The translations under genes and the position numbers were made by a program. 64,000 bases of DNA from Comamonadaceae bacterium (GTDB lineage: Bacteria > Pseudomonadota > Gammaproteobacteria > Burkholderiales > Burkholderiaceae_C), in the NCBI GenBank assembly GCA_027486755.1, contig JAIXOM010000054.1, positions 186,001 through 250,000 of the forward strand. Reading direction: 5' to 3'. Positions within the stretch are counted from its first letter, which is position 1, and every line of letters starts with the position of its first letter. Under the pieces are notes generated by a model, which was given only the letters and a program-made list of their open reading frames with translations, was not told the origin of the DNA and did no database searches. Positions 31,096 to 39,654 of the stretch are shown here, one piece after another.

Positions 31096-31895
31096 GTCGC
31101 TTCCTTTGCGTAGAGATGGGCACGCACTTGGCGGCTGTATTCTGTGAAACGGTCTGAGTCTATGCCCACCATGTCCCGTGGGCGCGGCAAATCTACCTGG
31201 ATGTCGGCCAACACGCGTCCAGGGCGGGCGCTCATCACGATGATGCGGTCGGCTAGAAACACCGCTTCGCTGATGGAGTGGGTGACGAACACCACCGCCT
31301 TTTGCTTGAGCAGCCAGATACGCTGCAGCTCGGCATTCATGGTCTCGCGGGTCAGTGCGTCCAGCGCGCCAAAGGGCTCGTCCATCAGCAGCAGCTGCGG
31401 GTCGTGTACCAGCGCGCGCGCCATGCCCACGCGCTGCTGCATGCCACCGGAGAGCTCGGCCGGGTAACGGTCGGCGAAATCGCCCAACCCGACCACCTGC
31501 AGCAGCTCCCGGGCGCGCGCTTCCCACTGTGCCTTGTCGGGGCGGCGCTGCACGCGCAGCGGCAGCAGTACATTGCCCAGGATGGTCAGCCAGGGCAGCA
31601 AGGTGGCGTTCTGGAATACAAAGCCGATGTCGTCGCGGGTGACGCCCATGGGCTGGCTGCCGATGCGGCCTTCGCCGGCGGTGTGCGGGACCAGGCCGGC
31701 CAGCACCTTGAGCAGCGTGGACTTGCCGCAGCCGCTGGGGCCCACGATGACGCAGAACTCACCCTGACGCAGCTGGAAGTCCATGTCGGCAATGGCCAGC
31801 AGGCGTTCGCCGCTGCGGGTGCGGTAGTTAACTTGCAGGCCGCGCACGTCCACAAAGGGCTGGGCGCTCGCGTCGGTCGTAGTGGTGGTGTTCAT
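31092..31895 (-). CDS. ABC transporter ATP-binding protein, NitT/TauT (SsuB) type
   Basis: A 267-residue ATPase. It has Walker A GPSGCGKST near residue 53, signature LSGGMQQR near residue 149, Walker B LLLMDEPFGALD near residue 170, and an H-loop in FVTHSISEA. It energises uptake with the adjacent permease. Family substrates include nitrate, taurine, alkanesulfonates and aromatic acids. It lies 19 bp downstream of the third enolase-superfamily gene. Confidence 0.95.
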   Translation of the reverse strand: MNTTTTTDASAQPFVDVRGLQVNYRTRSGERLLAIADMDFQLRQGEFCVIVGPSGCGKSTLLKVLAGLVPHTAGEGRIGSQPMGVTRDDIGFVFQNATLLPWLTILGNVLLPLRVQRRPDKAQWEARARELLQVVGLGDFADRYPAELSGGMQQRVGMARALVHDPQLLLMDEPFGALDALTRETMNAELQRIWLLKQKAVVFVTHSISEAVFLADRIIVMSARPGRVLADIQVDLPRPRDMVGIDSDRFTEYSRQVRAHLYAKEAT

Positions 31896-31914
31896 GGGGG
31901 TGGGGAAAAAGAGG

Positions 31915-33018
31915 TCAGTGGTCCACGCGATAACGCGCGAGCTTGTCGGGGTCCAGCTGCAGGCCCAGACCGGGCGCGGTCGGCGCCTGCATGCGCCCTG
32001 CGACGATGGTGGGCAGGCAGCCGTCTTGCAGCAGGTCGGCCTGGGTGTTGAGATGAAAAGCGAGCTCGGCAGGTTGCGACGCGGTGTTGGCATGCGCCAC
32101 GGTAAAGTGCAGCGCCGCCATCACGCCTACGGTGCTGTCGCCCTGGCTGGCGATCACATTGCGCACGCGCAGTGCGGCGCACTGGGCCAGGATGTCGCGC
32201 GAGACGCGAAAGCCGGTGCGTGCGGTCTTGATGCCCACCAGCTGCACAAAGCCGTCGGCCAGCTCGCGCGCAGTTTCTTCGGGGTTGCGGCAGCTTTCGT
32301 CGCCCATGATGGGCACGCGCGTGTGGCGCTGCACCATGGCCCGGCCGGGGCGGTCGTCGCGGTGTACTGGTTCCTCGGCCCAGGCCAAGCCGATTTCGCT
32401 GGCCGCACCCAGCACGCGCAGCGCGTCGCGGCCATTGAGGCCCGAGTTACCGTCCACGTAGAGCAGTTCCTCGGGCAGCGCTGCGCGCAGGGTATGCAGC
32501 ATGCGCACGTCTTGCGCTGCATCGATTCCCACCTTGAGCTTGAAGCTGGTGATGCCCCAGCGCTCGCGCACGGCCAGCGCCTCCTCGGCCATGGCCTGCG
32601 GCTCACCGTAGCCGCAGATGTAGGTCACCCGGGCGCTGTCGCTCCATCCGCCCAAAAGCCTGTGGCAAGGCTGGCCCAGGGCCTGGCCCACGATGTCGTG
32701 CAGGGCGATGTCCAGCGCGCCCTTGATGGTGTCGTTGTGCTCGACCTCGCGGAAAGCGGCCCAGGCGTGTTCAATGTCCAGTGCGCTGCGGCCCATGAGC
32801 GCCGGCGCGAACCATTTGCGCACAGCCTCGATCATGCTGGCCTGCGATTCACCGTAAAAGAAGGGGCGCGACGGTGCCTCGGCCGTACCGACCAGGCCGT
32901 CTTCGGTATGGACCTGCACCAGCACATGCTCGCTCACGGCCAGGCGGCCGCCGGCAAAACGCACGGGGTTCTTCAGGGGCAGGTTAAAAGGAATGCAATC
33001 GATGCGGATGATCTTCAT
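31915..33018 (-). CDS. enolase superfamily enzyme, muconate-lactonizing-enzyme subgroup (enzyme 1)
   Basis: A 367-residue MR/MLE-family protein with an N-terminal capping domain and a C-terminal barrel. Catalytic base motif SFKLKVG (KxK) is near residue 161. The metal ligands are D in YVDGNSG near residue 190, E in AEEPV near residue 217 and D-E in MGDES near residue 242. The opposing Lys is in GIKTAR near residue 267. This set fits the MLE subgroup (cycloisomerases, o-succinylbenzoate synthase, dipeptide epimerases). It is the third of three tandem superfamily genes in transcript order, 9 bp after the second, and is clearly diverged from the other two. Confidence 0.9.
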   Translation of the reverse strand: MKIIRIDCIPFNLPLKNPVRFAGGRLAVSEHVLVQVHTEDGLVGTAEAPSRPFFYGESQASMIEAVRKWFAPALMGRSALDIEHAWAAFREVEHNDTIKGALDIALHDIVGQALGQPCHRLLGGWSDSARVTYICGYGEPQAMAEEALAVRERWGITSFKLKVGIDAAQDVRMLHTLRAALPEELLYVDGNSGLNGRDALRVLGAASEIGLAWAEEPVHRDDRPGRAMVQRHTRVPIMGDESCRNPEETARELADGFVQLVGIKTARTGFRVSRDILAQCAALRVRNVIASQGDSTVGVMAALHFTVAHANTASQPAELAFHLNTQADLLQDGCLPTIVAGRMQAPTAPGLGLQLDPDKLARYRVDH

Positions 33019-33026
33019 GGCCGCTC

Positions 33027-34127
33027 CTAGGCGATGCGCCAGGCGTCCAGCGCCTGCCAGTCAAACTGCAGGCCGAGACCGGGGCCGGGTGGTGGTCGCA
33101 TGCCCCCTTCTCTGAGCTCGAGCGGCTGGGTGAACAGCCGCTCCCACCAGGGCACGTATTCCAGCCAGAAACCATTGGGCACGGCGCACATCAGTTGCAC
33201 CGACAGTTCGTGAAAGGCGTGCGGTGTCACGCGCAGGCCGTGCGCGTCGGCCAGCGCGGCCACCCGCATCCATTCGGTGATGCCGCCCACGCGCTGCAGG
33301 TCCGGCATGGCGATGCGGATGCCGGCCTGGGCGATCAGGCGGGCAAAGCCCAGCCGCGAATAATCATTCTCGCCCGCGCACAAGGGCATGGGTACCGCCT
33401 GCGCTACGCGGGCCAGGCCGGGATGGTCGTCAAAAGCGACCGGATCTTCGATCCAGGTGATGTCAAATTCGGCCAGCGCTTGGCAGGCGCGGATGGCATC
33501 GTCCGGCGTCCAGGCCTGCACCGCGTCGATCATCAGCTTGATGTCCGGCCCGATGGCCTGGCGCACCGCGTCGAAGCGGGCGATGTCGTCGGCCAGGCGC
33601 GGCATGCCAGCGCGCATCTTCATGGCGGTGAAGCCCTGGCGCACATAGCCACGCGCTTCTTCCACAATGGCCTCCAACGGGTCGCTCAGGAACAGTCCGC
33701 CGGCATAGGTGGGGACGGCGCGCTCGGCACCGCCCAGCAGCTGCCATACGGGCTGGTTCACAGCGCGGGCCTTGATGTCCCAGCAGGCGATGTCCAGTGC
33801 TGAATGGGCCAGCATGGCCACGCCCGCCCGGCCAAAGAAATTGTTTTCGCGCCAGAGCCGGTCCCACAGCGCAGAGGTCTGCTGCGCGTCCGCCCCCAGA
33901 ACATGCTCGGCCAGTGCTTGCACCATGGCCACCAGCACCCGTGCGCGACGCTCGCCAAAACACCAGAGATAAGCGATGCCCTCGATGCCGGCCTCGGTAC
34001 GCACGGTCACCAGCACGTTGTCCACGGTGGTGATGTGGTGCACCGGCGTTATGACGGGGCGCGGCAGCGGCAGGCTGATGATGGCCGTCTCCACCGCGGT
34101 GATGCGACAGGCCGCTTTCTCGCTCAT
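33027..34127 (-). CDS. enolase superfamily enzyme, mandelate-racemase subgroup (enzyme 2)
   Basis: A 366-residue MR/MLE-family protein. It has a KxR base motif in AMKMRAG near residue 174, metal ligands D in LMIDAVQAW near residue 200, E in WIEDPV near residue 226 and E in CAGEN near residue 251. The Asp-His dyad is typical of the mandelate racemase subgroup (D in AMPDLQRVGG near residue 275, H in VTPHAFHE near residue 303). Members dehydrate or racemise hydroxyacids. The ATG overlaps the preceding stop by 4 nt. The tandem arrangement with two relatives suggests successive or alternative steps on related hydroxyacids. Confidence 0.9.
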   Translation of the reverse strand: MSEKAACRITAVETAIISLPLPRPVITPVHHITTVDNVLVTVRTEAGIEGIAYLWCFGERRARVLVAMVQALAEHVLGADAQQTSALWDRLWRENNFFGRAGVAMLAHSALDIACWDIKARAVNQPVWQLLGGAERAVPTYAGGLFLSDPLEAIVEEARGYVRQGFTAMKMRAGMPRLADDIARFDAVRQAIGPDIKLMIDAVQAWTPDDAIRACQALAEFDITWIEDPVAFDDHPGLARVAQAVPMPLCAGENDYSRLGFARLIAQAGIRIAMPDLQRVGGITEWMRVAALADAHGLRVTPHAFHELSVQLMCAVPNGFWLEYVPWWERLFTQPLELREGGMRPPPGPGLGLQFDWQALDAWRIA

Positions 34128-35224
34128 GCCTGGCTCCGGTGGGCTTGCACGCGTTCTTCGTCCAGCGTGAAGCCATGGCCCGGCCGCTCGCTGGGGCGCG
34201 CGGTGCCATCCTTGACCTCGATGCCCTCTTGCCAGAGCCAGGGCCAGCCCGACCAGAGCTCCAGCACGGGCTCGCGGCCTTGGACAGCGCCGCTGGCGCA
34301 CAGCAGATGAAGCTGGAACTCCGGATGGACATGGCCGGCCATGCGCACGCCCGCCAGCTCGGCAGCGGCGGCGATCTTGCGCCAGCCGGTGATGCCGGCC
34401 ACGCGTTGCAAATTGGGCATCAGGATGTCGCAGGCCCCGGCGCGCAGCGCGCGGTGTGCTTCGCCGACGCCAAAGAGGGTTTCGCCGGTGGCCAGGTCCA
34501 TGGTGATGGCTTGCCGCACTTGTGCGTGTGCGCTCAGGTCGGCCGCTGGCACCGGCTCTTCCAGCCAGGCCAGCTGCACGTCTTCCATGGCGCGCGCCCA
34601 GGCGATGGCCGTCTTGGCGCTCCACTGCTGGTTGCCGTCGGCGGCGATGTGCAGGCCTTCGCCGCCCGCCTCGCGCAGTGCACACAGACGCTGCTTGTCG
34701 ATCTTTTCGCCGGCACCGGCCTTGACCTTGACGGCGCTGTGGCCCTGGGCCACGAAGTCGAGGGTTTCTTGCACCAGTGCGTCTGTGGACAGGGTCAGGG
34801 ATCCGCCGCTGGCGTAGACGCCGACTTGTTCACGTGCGCCTCCCAAAAAGCGCCACAGGGGCACGCCGCTGCTGCGGCTGGCCAGGTCCCACAGCGCCAT
34901 ATCGATGGCCGACAGCGCAGCCAGGCTCGCGCCACCGACGCCGGCCAGGGCCAGCAAGGCATGCATCTCCTGCCAGTGGCGCTCGATGGCCAGCGCAGGC
35001 TGACCCACGCGCGTGGCGCCCAGCGATTGCACCAGCCCCACGATGGGTCGCGCATCGGCCGCGCCAAAACCAAAGGCGCAAGCCGTGCCCTCGCATCCTT
35101 GCTCGTCACGCACGCGCACCAGCACCGGGTCGACACTGTCGATCAGGCGGACCGCCGCTCTAAAGGGCGGCTCCAGCGGAAATCGCAAGGGCGTGGCAGT
35201 GACGCAGGCGATACGGCCCGGCAC
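34124..35224 (-). CDS. enolase superfamily enzyme with altered dyad (enzyme 3)
   Basis: A 366-residue MR/MLE-family protein. It has KxK in SAVKVKAG near residue 163, metal ligands D in ADGNQQW near residue 193, E in LEEPV near residue 219 and E in TGETLF near residue 244. The residue aligning with the dyad aspartate is Asn (LMPNLQRVAG), while a His remains in GHVHPEF. The His-Asp dyad of mandelate racemase may therefore be non-standard. GTG at 35224, 9 nt after AGGA, is chosen as start, since a TTG at 35290 would overlap the binding-protein gene by 50 bp. The chosen start equalises the length with enzyme 2. Confidence 0.87.
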   Translation of the reverse strand: MPGRIACVTATPLRFPLEPPFRAAVRLIDSVDPVLVRVRDEQGCEGTACAFGFGAADARPIVGLVQSLGATRVGQPALAIERHWQEMHALLALAGVGGASLAALSAIDMALWDLASRSSGVPLWRFLGGAREQVGVYASGGSLTLSTDALVQETLDFVAQGHSAVKVKAGAGEKIDKQRLCALREAGGEGLHIAADGNQQWSAKTAIAWARAMEDVQLAWLEEPVPAADLSAHAQVRQAITMDLATGETLFGVGEAHRALRAGACDILMPNLQRVAGITGWRKIAAAAELAGVRMAGHVHPEFQLHLLCASGAVQGREPVLELWSGWPWLWQEGIEVKDGTARPSERPGHGFTLDEERVQAHRSQA

Positions 35225-35240
35225 AGCAGCAGGTCCTGGC

Positions 35241-36350
35241 TCAGGCGAGCTTGAAGGCACGCGCGCGGCGGCGCAGGACCTCAACGTCAAACTTGTTGAT
35301 ATCGTCGATCAGCTCGTTGGTGTAGATGGTTTTCGCGTCCAGGGACTTGTCCACGTCGCCTATCTTCTTGAGCATATCCACGTAGGTGCTGACTTCGCTC
35401 TCATGCATGAAGCCCCATTTGTCGCGCTTGACCACCATGTTGTCGATGCGCATATTGTTCAGCCGCGCCAACAGGTTCTTGCGGCCCAGTGCGATGGCCG
35501 TGGCTTCGTCGACATTGGCAGGCCGCTGCTCTGGATAGCGCTTGTAGTGAATGCGCACCGCCGCCTCTGGGTTCTCCAGCGCAAAGACGGTGGCCTTGGC
35601 ATGGGCGCGGCCCAAGCGAATCAGGGCGTCGCGCTTGTTCTGGATGGTCTCGGGCTTGGCGATCATGGCGGTCTGAAAGCCGATGCGGTCGGACAGGGGC
35701 GAGGTCAGTAGCCGCAGCTTGTAGCGCTCGGGGTTGACGTTCTCGATGGCGGCGTAGAGGCTGTCGTACATGGCCAGCCCATCGACTTGGCGGGTGCCCC
35801 ACAAGGCGGTGGCGGCCTGGGCGCCGTAGCCCACATCGATGAAGTTGACGCTATTGGGATCGACGCCGGCTGCCTCTAGCACCGCTTTGACGATGGGTAC
35901 CGTGGCCGTGGCCTGGCCAATCACACCCAGCTTTTTGCCCTTGAGGTCGGCCAGGGACTTGATCGGGCTGTCCGCGGGCACGGCCGGCATCTGGAAGTTC
36001 TGCGTGATCATGTTGTAGAAGGCCTTGAGCGGCGAGCCCTTGGTCACCGGCACCATCAGCCCGACCGAGGTACCCGCATGCACCACATCGGCCTGGCCGG
36101 TCATGACCAGCTGCGCGCCCAGTGCCGAGCCGCGCACCGACCTAAGTTCAACCTCTAGGCCTTCCTCCTCGAAGAAGCCAGCCGTAAAGGGAATCGAGGT
36201 CTGCGTCGCGGTCCCCACCTCGAAGGTGGCCGAAGACACGACCCAGGTCAACTTCTGTTTAGCCTGGGCCAAGCCCAGAGAAGGCAGGCCAGAGGCCAGC
36301 AGGGCGGCAGAGCCCCCCATGAAGTGACGGCGAGGCAAGCGATAGGACAT
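35241..36350 (-). CDS. ABC transporter substrate-binding protein, NitT/TauT (SsuA-like), Tat signal
   Basis: A 369-residue type II periplasmic binding protein. A Tat signal is visible (LPRRHFMGG, residues 5-13, then a hydrophobic stretch ending near LGLAQA). The mature part has the NMT1/SsuA fold (GFFEEEGLEVEL, TGQADVVHAGTS, LKGKKLGVIG). An AAAGGGGG Shine-Dalgarno precedes the ATG. It is the first gene of the large minus operon, so it defines the imported substrate. A Tat-folded receptor could mean the protein folds in the cytoplasm before export. Confidence 0.92.
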   Translation of the reverse strand: MSYRLPRRHFMGGSAALLASGLPSLGLAQAKQKLTWVVSSATFEVGTATQTSIPFTAGFFEEEGLEVELRSVRGSALGAQLVMTGQADVVHAGTSVGLMVPVTKGSPLKAFYNMITQNFQMPAVPADSPIKSLADLKGKKLGVIGQATATVPIVKAVLEAAGVDPNSVNFIDVGYGAQAATALWGTRQVDGLAMYDSLYAAIENVNPERYKLRLLTSPLSDRIGFQTAMIAKPETIQNKRDALIRLGRAHAKATVFALENPEAAVRIHYKRYPEQRPANVDEATAIALGRKNLLARLNNMRIDNMVVKRDKWGFMHESEVSTYVDMLKKIGDVDKSLDAKTIYTNELIDDINKFDVEVLRRRARAFKLA

Positions 36351-36385
36351 AGTCAACCCCCTTTAAGAACAGTGTTGCTCTATCA

Positions 36386-36441
36386 TAAACAGCGTTTACA
36401 AAAATTTCCCGCCCATTGACGCATTGCGGATCAGTGTTTAC
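36386..36441. promoter_or_regulatory. repeated GTTTA half-sites in the divergent promoter region
   Basis: TAAAC-AGC-GTTTA (36386-36398) is a perfect 5-bp inverted repeat. A further CAGTGTTTAC (36432-36441) repeats the right arm CAGCGTTTAC as a direct repeat, 43 bp away. The cluster lies in the 134 bp between the divergent binding-protein and cyclase genes. It is a candidate site for a regulator of the island, possibly its IclR protein. Confidence 0.4.
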
Positions 36442-36484
36442 CCCGGACCGCCTGCGTCCCAGGGCCCAAGCCTGAAGGAGCACC

Positions 36485-37480
36485 ATGAATTTCCCAGACT
36501 ACGCGGGTCTGCTGGCCCGCACCGACGCGCCCTCTGGTTCCAGCTGGGGTGTCTTTGGCGCGGATGATGAGGTCGGCACGCTGAACTTCATTACGCCAGA
36601 AATCACCCGCCAAGCGGCAGCGTTGGTGCAGCGTGGTCGGGTGTTTAACCTGGACCACAGGCTCGATGCCTTCCAGCCGCCGGTCACCCGGCACCGCCAC
36701 CAGCCCACCCACACGATCTTCAGCAACAGCCCGCATCACCGCGATGATTACCTCGATGGCCTCTATCTGCAGGGCAGCTCACAGGTGGACAGCCTGCGGC
36801 ATTTCCGCCATCCGGACCATGGTTTTTACAACCGCACACCCGATGAGGCGGTGACGACCGACTCACCCACCATCGGGGTGAACCGCTACGCCGAGCGCGG
36901 CATCGCCGGCCGGGGCGTACTGCTCGATATCGACAGGCACCTGCTGCGGCAGGGCCGGCGGCTGGACTTCGCCGGGGGAGAGCCCTTCACGGTGGACCTG
37001 CTGGAAGAGGTAGCGCAGGCGCAAAAGGTGAGCTTGCGCCAGGGCGACATCCTTCTGATGCGTACCGGTTGGCTGGACCATTATTTCCAGCGGATGTCGG
37101 CCGCCGAACGCGAGGCCTTTCCTCATCGCATGGTCTGCCCAGGGCTGCTGCAGTCGCGCCAGACGGTGGCCTGGCTGTGGGACCAGCGGGTGGCCATTGC
37201 GGCATCGGACAACATCGGCGTGGAGGCCATTCCGTCGGTGCCTGACTCGCCCTTTGTTTCCAATTACGACCGGCAGGCTGGCACCGACCCCATCCATGCC
37301 GGCCTGATGCACCCGACGCTGATTGCCTTGCTGGGCCTATGCCTGGGCGAGTTGTGGGATTTGGAGGCGCTGGCTGAGGACTGCGCAGCCACCGGTGTCT
37401 ACGAGTGTTTTTTGAGCTGCAAGCCCTTGAACCTGACCGGCGGCGTAGGCTCGCCGGCCAATGCCATGGCCATTGTTTGA
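36485..37480 (+). CDS. cyclase family protein (kynurenine formamidase-like fold)
   Basis: A 331-residue metal-dependent hydrolase. The sequence GTLNFITPEI near residue 31 and the HxxxH-type elements (HRHQPTHTIF; QVDSLRHFRHPDHGFYN) resemble the Cyclase_2 family, which includes kynurenine formamidase and isatin hydrolase. It is longer than KynB (about 210 residues), as the Burkholderiales cyclase group is. An AAGGAG Shine-Dalgarno precedes the ATG. It is divergent from the transporter operon, probably co-regulated with it, and could open a cyclic amide or ester. Confidence 0.88.
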   Translation: MNFPDYAGLLARTDAPSGSSWGVFGADDEVGTLNFITPEITRQAAALVQRGRVFNLDHRLDAFQPPVTRHRHQPTHTIFSNSPHHRDDYLDGLYLQGSSQVDSLRHFRHPDHGFYNRTPDEAVTTDSPTIGVNRYAERGIAGRGVLLDIDRHLLRQGRRLDFAGGEPFTVDLLEEVAQAQKVSLRQGDILLMRTGWLDHYFQRMSAAEREAFPHRMVCPGLLQSRQTVAWLWDQRVAIAASDNIGVEAIPSVPDSPFVSNYDRQAGTDPIHAGLMHPTLIALLGLCLGELWDLEALAEDCAATGVYECFLSCKPLNLTGGVGSPANAMAIV

Positions 37481-37605
37481 CGCGCAGGCGCATCTGGCCC
37501 TAGACCACTGAGCCCAAGACGGCTGGGAAGCGTTGGGCGGTGTTTGGATGCACCGGGCCAAGCCCCAGCGGGGGCCTCGACCCCACCGGCTTCGCGCCAG
37601 CTTGC

Positions 37606-37869
37606 TCAGGCTTTTTCGGGCAGCTCGATCTTGACCTCGAGCACATCCAGATCGTCTTGGCGCTCGAGGTTGACCTTGATGTCCTCGGGTGCAATGGCGA
37701 TGTACTTGGAAATGACGGCGATCAAGTCGCGCTGCAAAGCGGGCAGGTAGTCCGGCTGGTGCTTGCGCGAGCTGCCCCGCTCATGAGCGAGGATGATCTG
37801 CAAACGCTCCTTGGCGACGCTGGCCGTTTTTTTCTTTTCGCCCAGCAGAAAAGACAGGAAGGAGCCCAT
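37606..37869 (-). CDS. minE: cell division topological specificity factor MinE
   Basis: An 87-residue activator of MinD ATPase that drives pole-to-pole oscillation. It has the N-terminal membrane-targeting [21 protein letters not shown] and the anti-MinCD segment [10 protein letters not shown], then the dimerising beta domain. Its ATG directly abuts the minD stop. Confidence 0.97.
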   Translation of the reverse strand: MGSFLSFLLGEKKKTASVAKERLQIILAHERGSSRKHQPDYLPALQRDLIAVISKYIAIAPEDIKVNLERQDDLDVLEVKIELPEKA

Positions 37870-38685
37870 TTAGCGGCCTCCAAACAGGCGGGCAAAAAAA
37901 CCCTGTTTTTGCGCCTCGATGAAGCGCAGCGGTTTGTCCGCGCCTAGGAAGCGGTCGATCACGTCCTTGTAGGCCTCTGACACATCGGAGCCTTGCATGT
38001 GGATGGTGGGCAGGCCTTGGTTGGAGGCTTGCAGCACGCTTTCCGACTCGGGGATGACGCCAATGAGCTTGATGCGCAGGATGTCCTGGATGTCTTCGAG
38101 AGAAAGCATCTGGCCCTGGTCGACCCGGTTGGGGTTGTAGCGGGTGATCAGCAGGTGTTCCTTGATGGGATCGGCGCCTTCGATGGCCCGCTTGGTTTTG
38201 CTCGAGAGCATGCCCAGGATGCGGTCGGAGTCGCGCACCGAGGAGACCTCGGGGTTGGTCACCACCAGTGCTTCGTCGGCAAAGTGCATGGCCATCAGCG
38301 CGCCGGTTTCGATGCCGGCGGGCGAGTCGCAGACGATGTACTCGAAACCCATCTCGCCGAGCTCTTTGAGCACCCGTTCAACGCCTTCCATGGTCAGCGC
38401 TTCCTTGTCACGGGTCTGCGAAGCGGCGAGCACGAACAGGTTGTCACACTGTTTGTCCTTGATCAGGGCCTGGTGCAGATTGGCCTCGCCATGGATCACG
38501 TTAATCAGGTCGTAGACCACCCGCCGCTCGCAACCCATGATGAGGTCGAGGTTGCGCAGGCCGACGTCAAAGTCGATCACGGCCGTTTTGTGGCCACGCA
38601 GGGCCAGGCCGGAGGCGAAGCTGGCGCTGGTGGTGGTCTTGCCCACGCCGCCTTTGCCCGAGGTCACCACAATGATTCTTGCCAT
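37870..38685 (-). CDS. minD: septum site-determining protein MinD
   Basis: A 271-residue deviant-Walker ATPase with KGGVGKTT at residues 10-17. The C-terminal amphipathic membrane helix is visible (GFFARLFGGR). It recruits MinC to the membrane to block Z-ring assembly away from midcell and is displaced by MinE. It is in the order minC-minD-minE, as usual. Confidence 0.98.
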   Translation of the reverse strand: MARIIVVTSGKGGVGKTTTSASFASGLALRGHKTAVIDFDVGLRNLDLIMGCERRVVYDLINVIHGEANLHQALIKDKQCDNLFVLAASQTRDKEALTMEGVERVLKELGEMGFEYIVCDSPAGIETGALMAMHFADEALVVTNPEVSSVRDSDRILGMLSSKTKRAIEGADPIKEHLLITRYNPNRVDQGQMLSLEDIQDILRIKLIGVIPESESVLQASNQGLPTIHMQGSDVSEAYKDVIDRFLGADKPLRFIEAQKQGFFARLFGGR

Positions 38686-38735
38686 GAGGGACTGTCCTTT
38701 TAGTTTGTGCTGAATGAAAACGAAGGGTGCTGGGC

Positions 38736-39548
38736 TCAGCCCAGCGGCTCCATGATGAGTTTGTCGCCCGAGGCATCGGTCAGCAGGCGTACCAGGGCCG
38801 GCTTGCCGCGCACTTTGTCGGGCAGGGGAACTTCGCTGGTGCGGTAGATGCCGGCAATCGACACCAATTCGGCCTCCAGGCTGTGGGCATAGATGCGGGC
38901 CTGGCTGTTGCCCCGGGCGCCGGCGATGGCCTTGCCGCGCAAGGGCGCGTAGACATGGATGCTGCCGTCGGCGATGACCTCGGCGCCGGCATTGACCATA
39001 GCCATCACCACCAGATCGCGGCCGCGGGCATAGACCTGCTGGCCTGAGCGCAGTGGCTTGTCCACCAGCATCGCGCCCAACGGTGGCGGCTCGCTGATTT
39101 CAGCCGGTGCGGCTGCCGGTGCGGGGCTTGCCGCCGGCGCCTGCTGGCTGCTGGGCGCAGCCGGTGTGGGCGGGCTGCTGGCCACCACCCGTGCGTCCGG
39201 GGCCGGCAACAAGCCGGCGGCCTGCGCGGCCTGCATATGGGCTTCGGTGCCGCCGCGCACCGCGATCGGCCGAACCTTGTAGCGGCTGAGCAGTTGCAGC
39301 AGCGCGGCAAAGTCCACCACTGGCTCGTCCTCGCCGCTTCGGCGGGCATTGGCCACCGCGCCGGTCAAATCGATCAGCAGCGGATCTTCATCAAAAAAAT
39401 CGGGTACATCACCGAAGCGGCGGGCCAACTCCTGCTCAATCGCGCCCAGGTCGGTGGATTTGAGCATCAGGGCCACCATGGGCAGGTTGGCACTTTTGAT
39501 GTCCAGACTCGCTGGCGTGTTGGAGGAGACCCGTGGGGCGTCGTTCAT
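38736..39548 (-). CDS. minC: septum site-determining protein MinC
   Basis: A 270-residue FtsZ inhibitor. It has an N-terminal FtsZ-binding domain (residues about 15-110), a Pro/Ala-rich linker (residues about 125-165) and a C-terminal beta-helical dimerisation/MinD-binding domain (LRSGQQVYARGRDLVVMAMVNAGAEV; DGSIHVYAPLRGKAIAGARG). The linker is long compared with E. coli. The ATG at 39548 is chosen. An upstream TTG would add 17 residues without family support. Confidence 0.96.
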   Translation of the reverse strand: MNDAPRVSSNTPASLDIKSANLPMVALMLKSTDLGAIEQELARRFGDVPDFFDEDPLLIDLTGAVANARRSGEDEPVVDFAALLQLLSRYKVRPIAVRGGTEAHMQAAQAAGLLPAPDARVVASSPPTPAAPSSQQAPAASPAPAAAPAEISEPPPLGAMLVDKPLRSGQQVYARGRDLVVMAMVNAGAEVIADGSIHVYAPLRGKAIAGARGNSQARIYAHSLEAELVSIAGIYRTSEVPLPDKVRGKPALVRLLTDASGDKLIMEPLG

Positions 39549-39654
39549 GAGCTCTGTCGTGGGGGCCTGGTGACTCGAAGGCGGATTCCAGCTTGGCAAA
39601 GACTCGCTGGGCCGTGCGAAAGTTTAACAGTCGAGCCGGAGAAAAACCTCGGCC

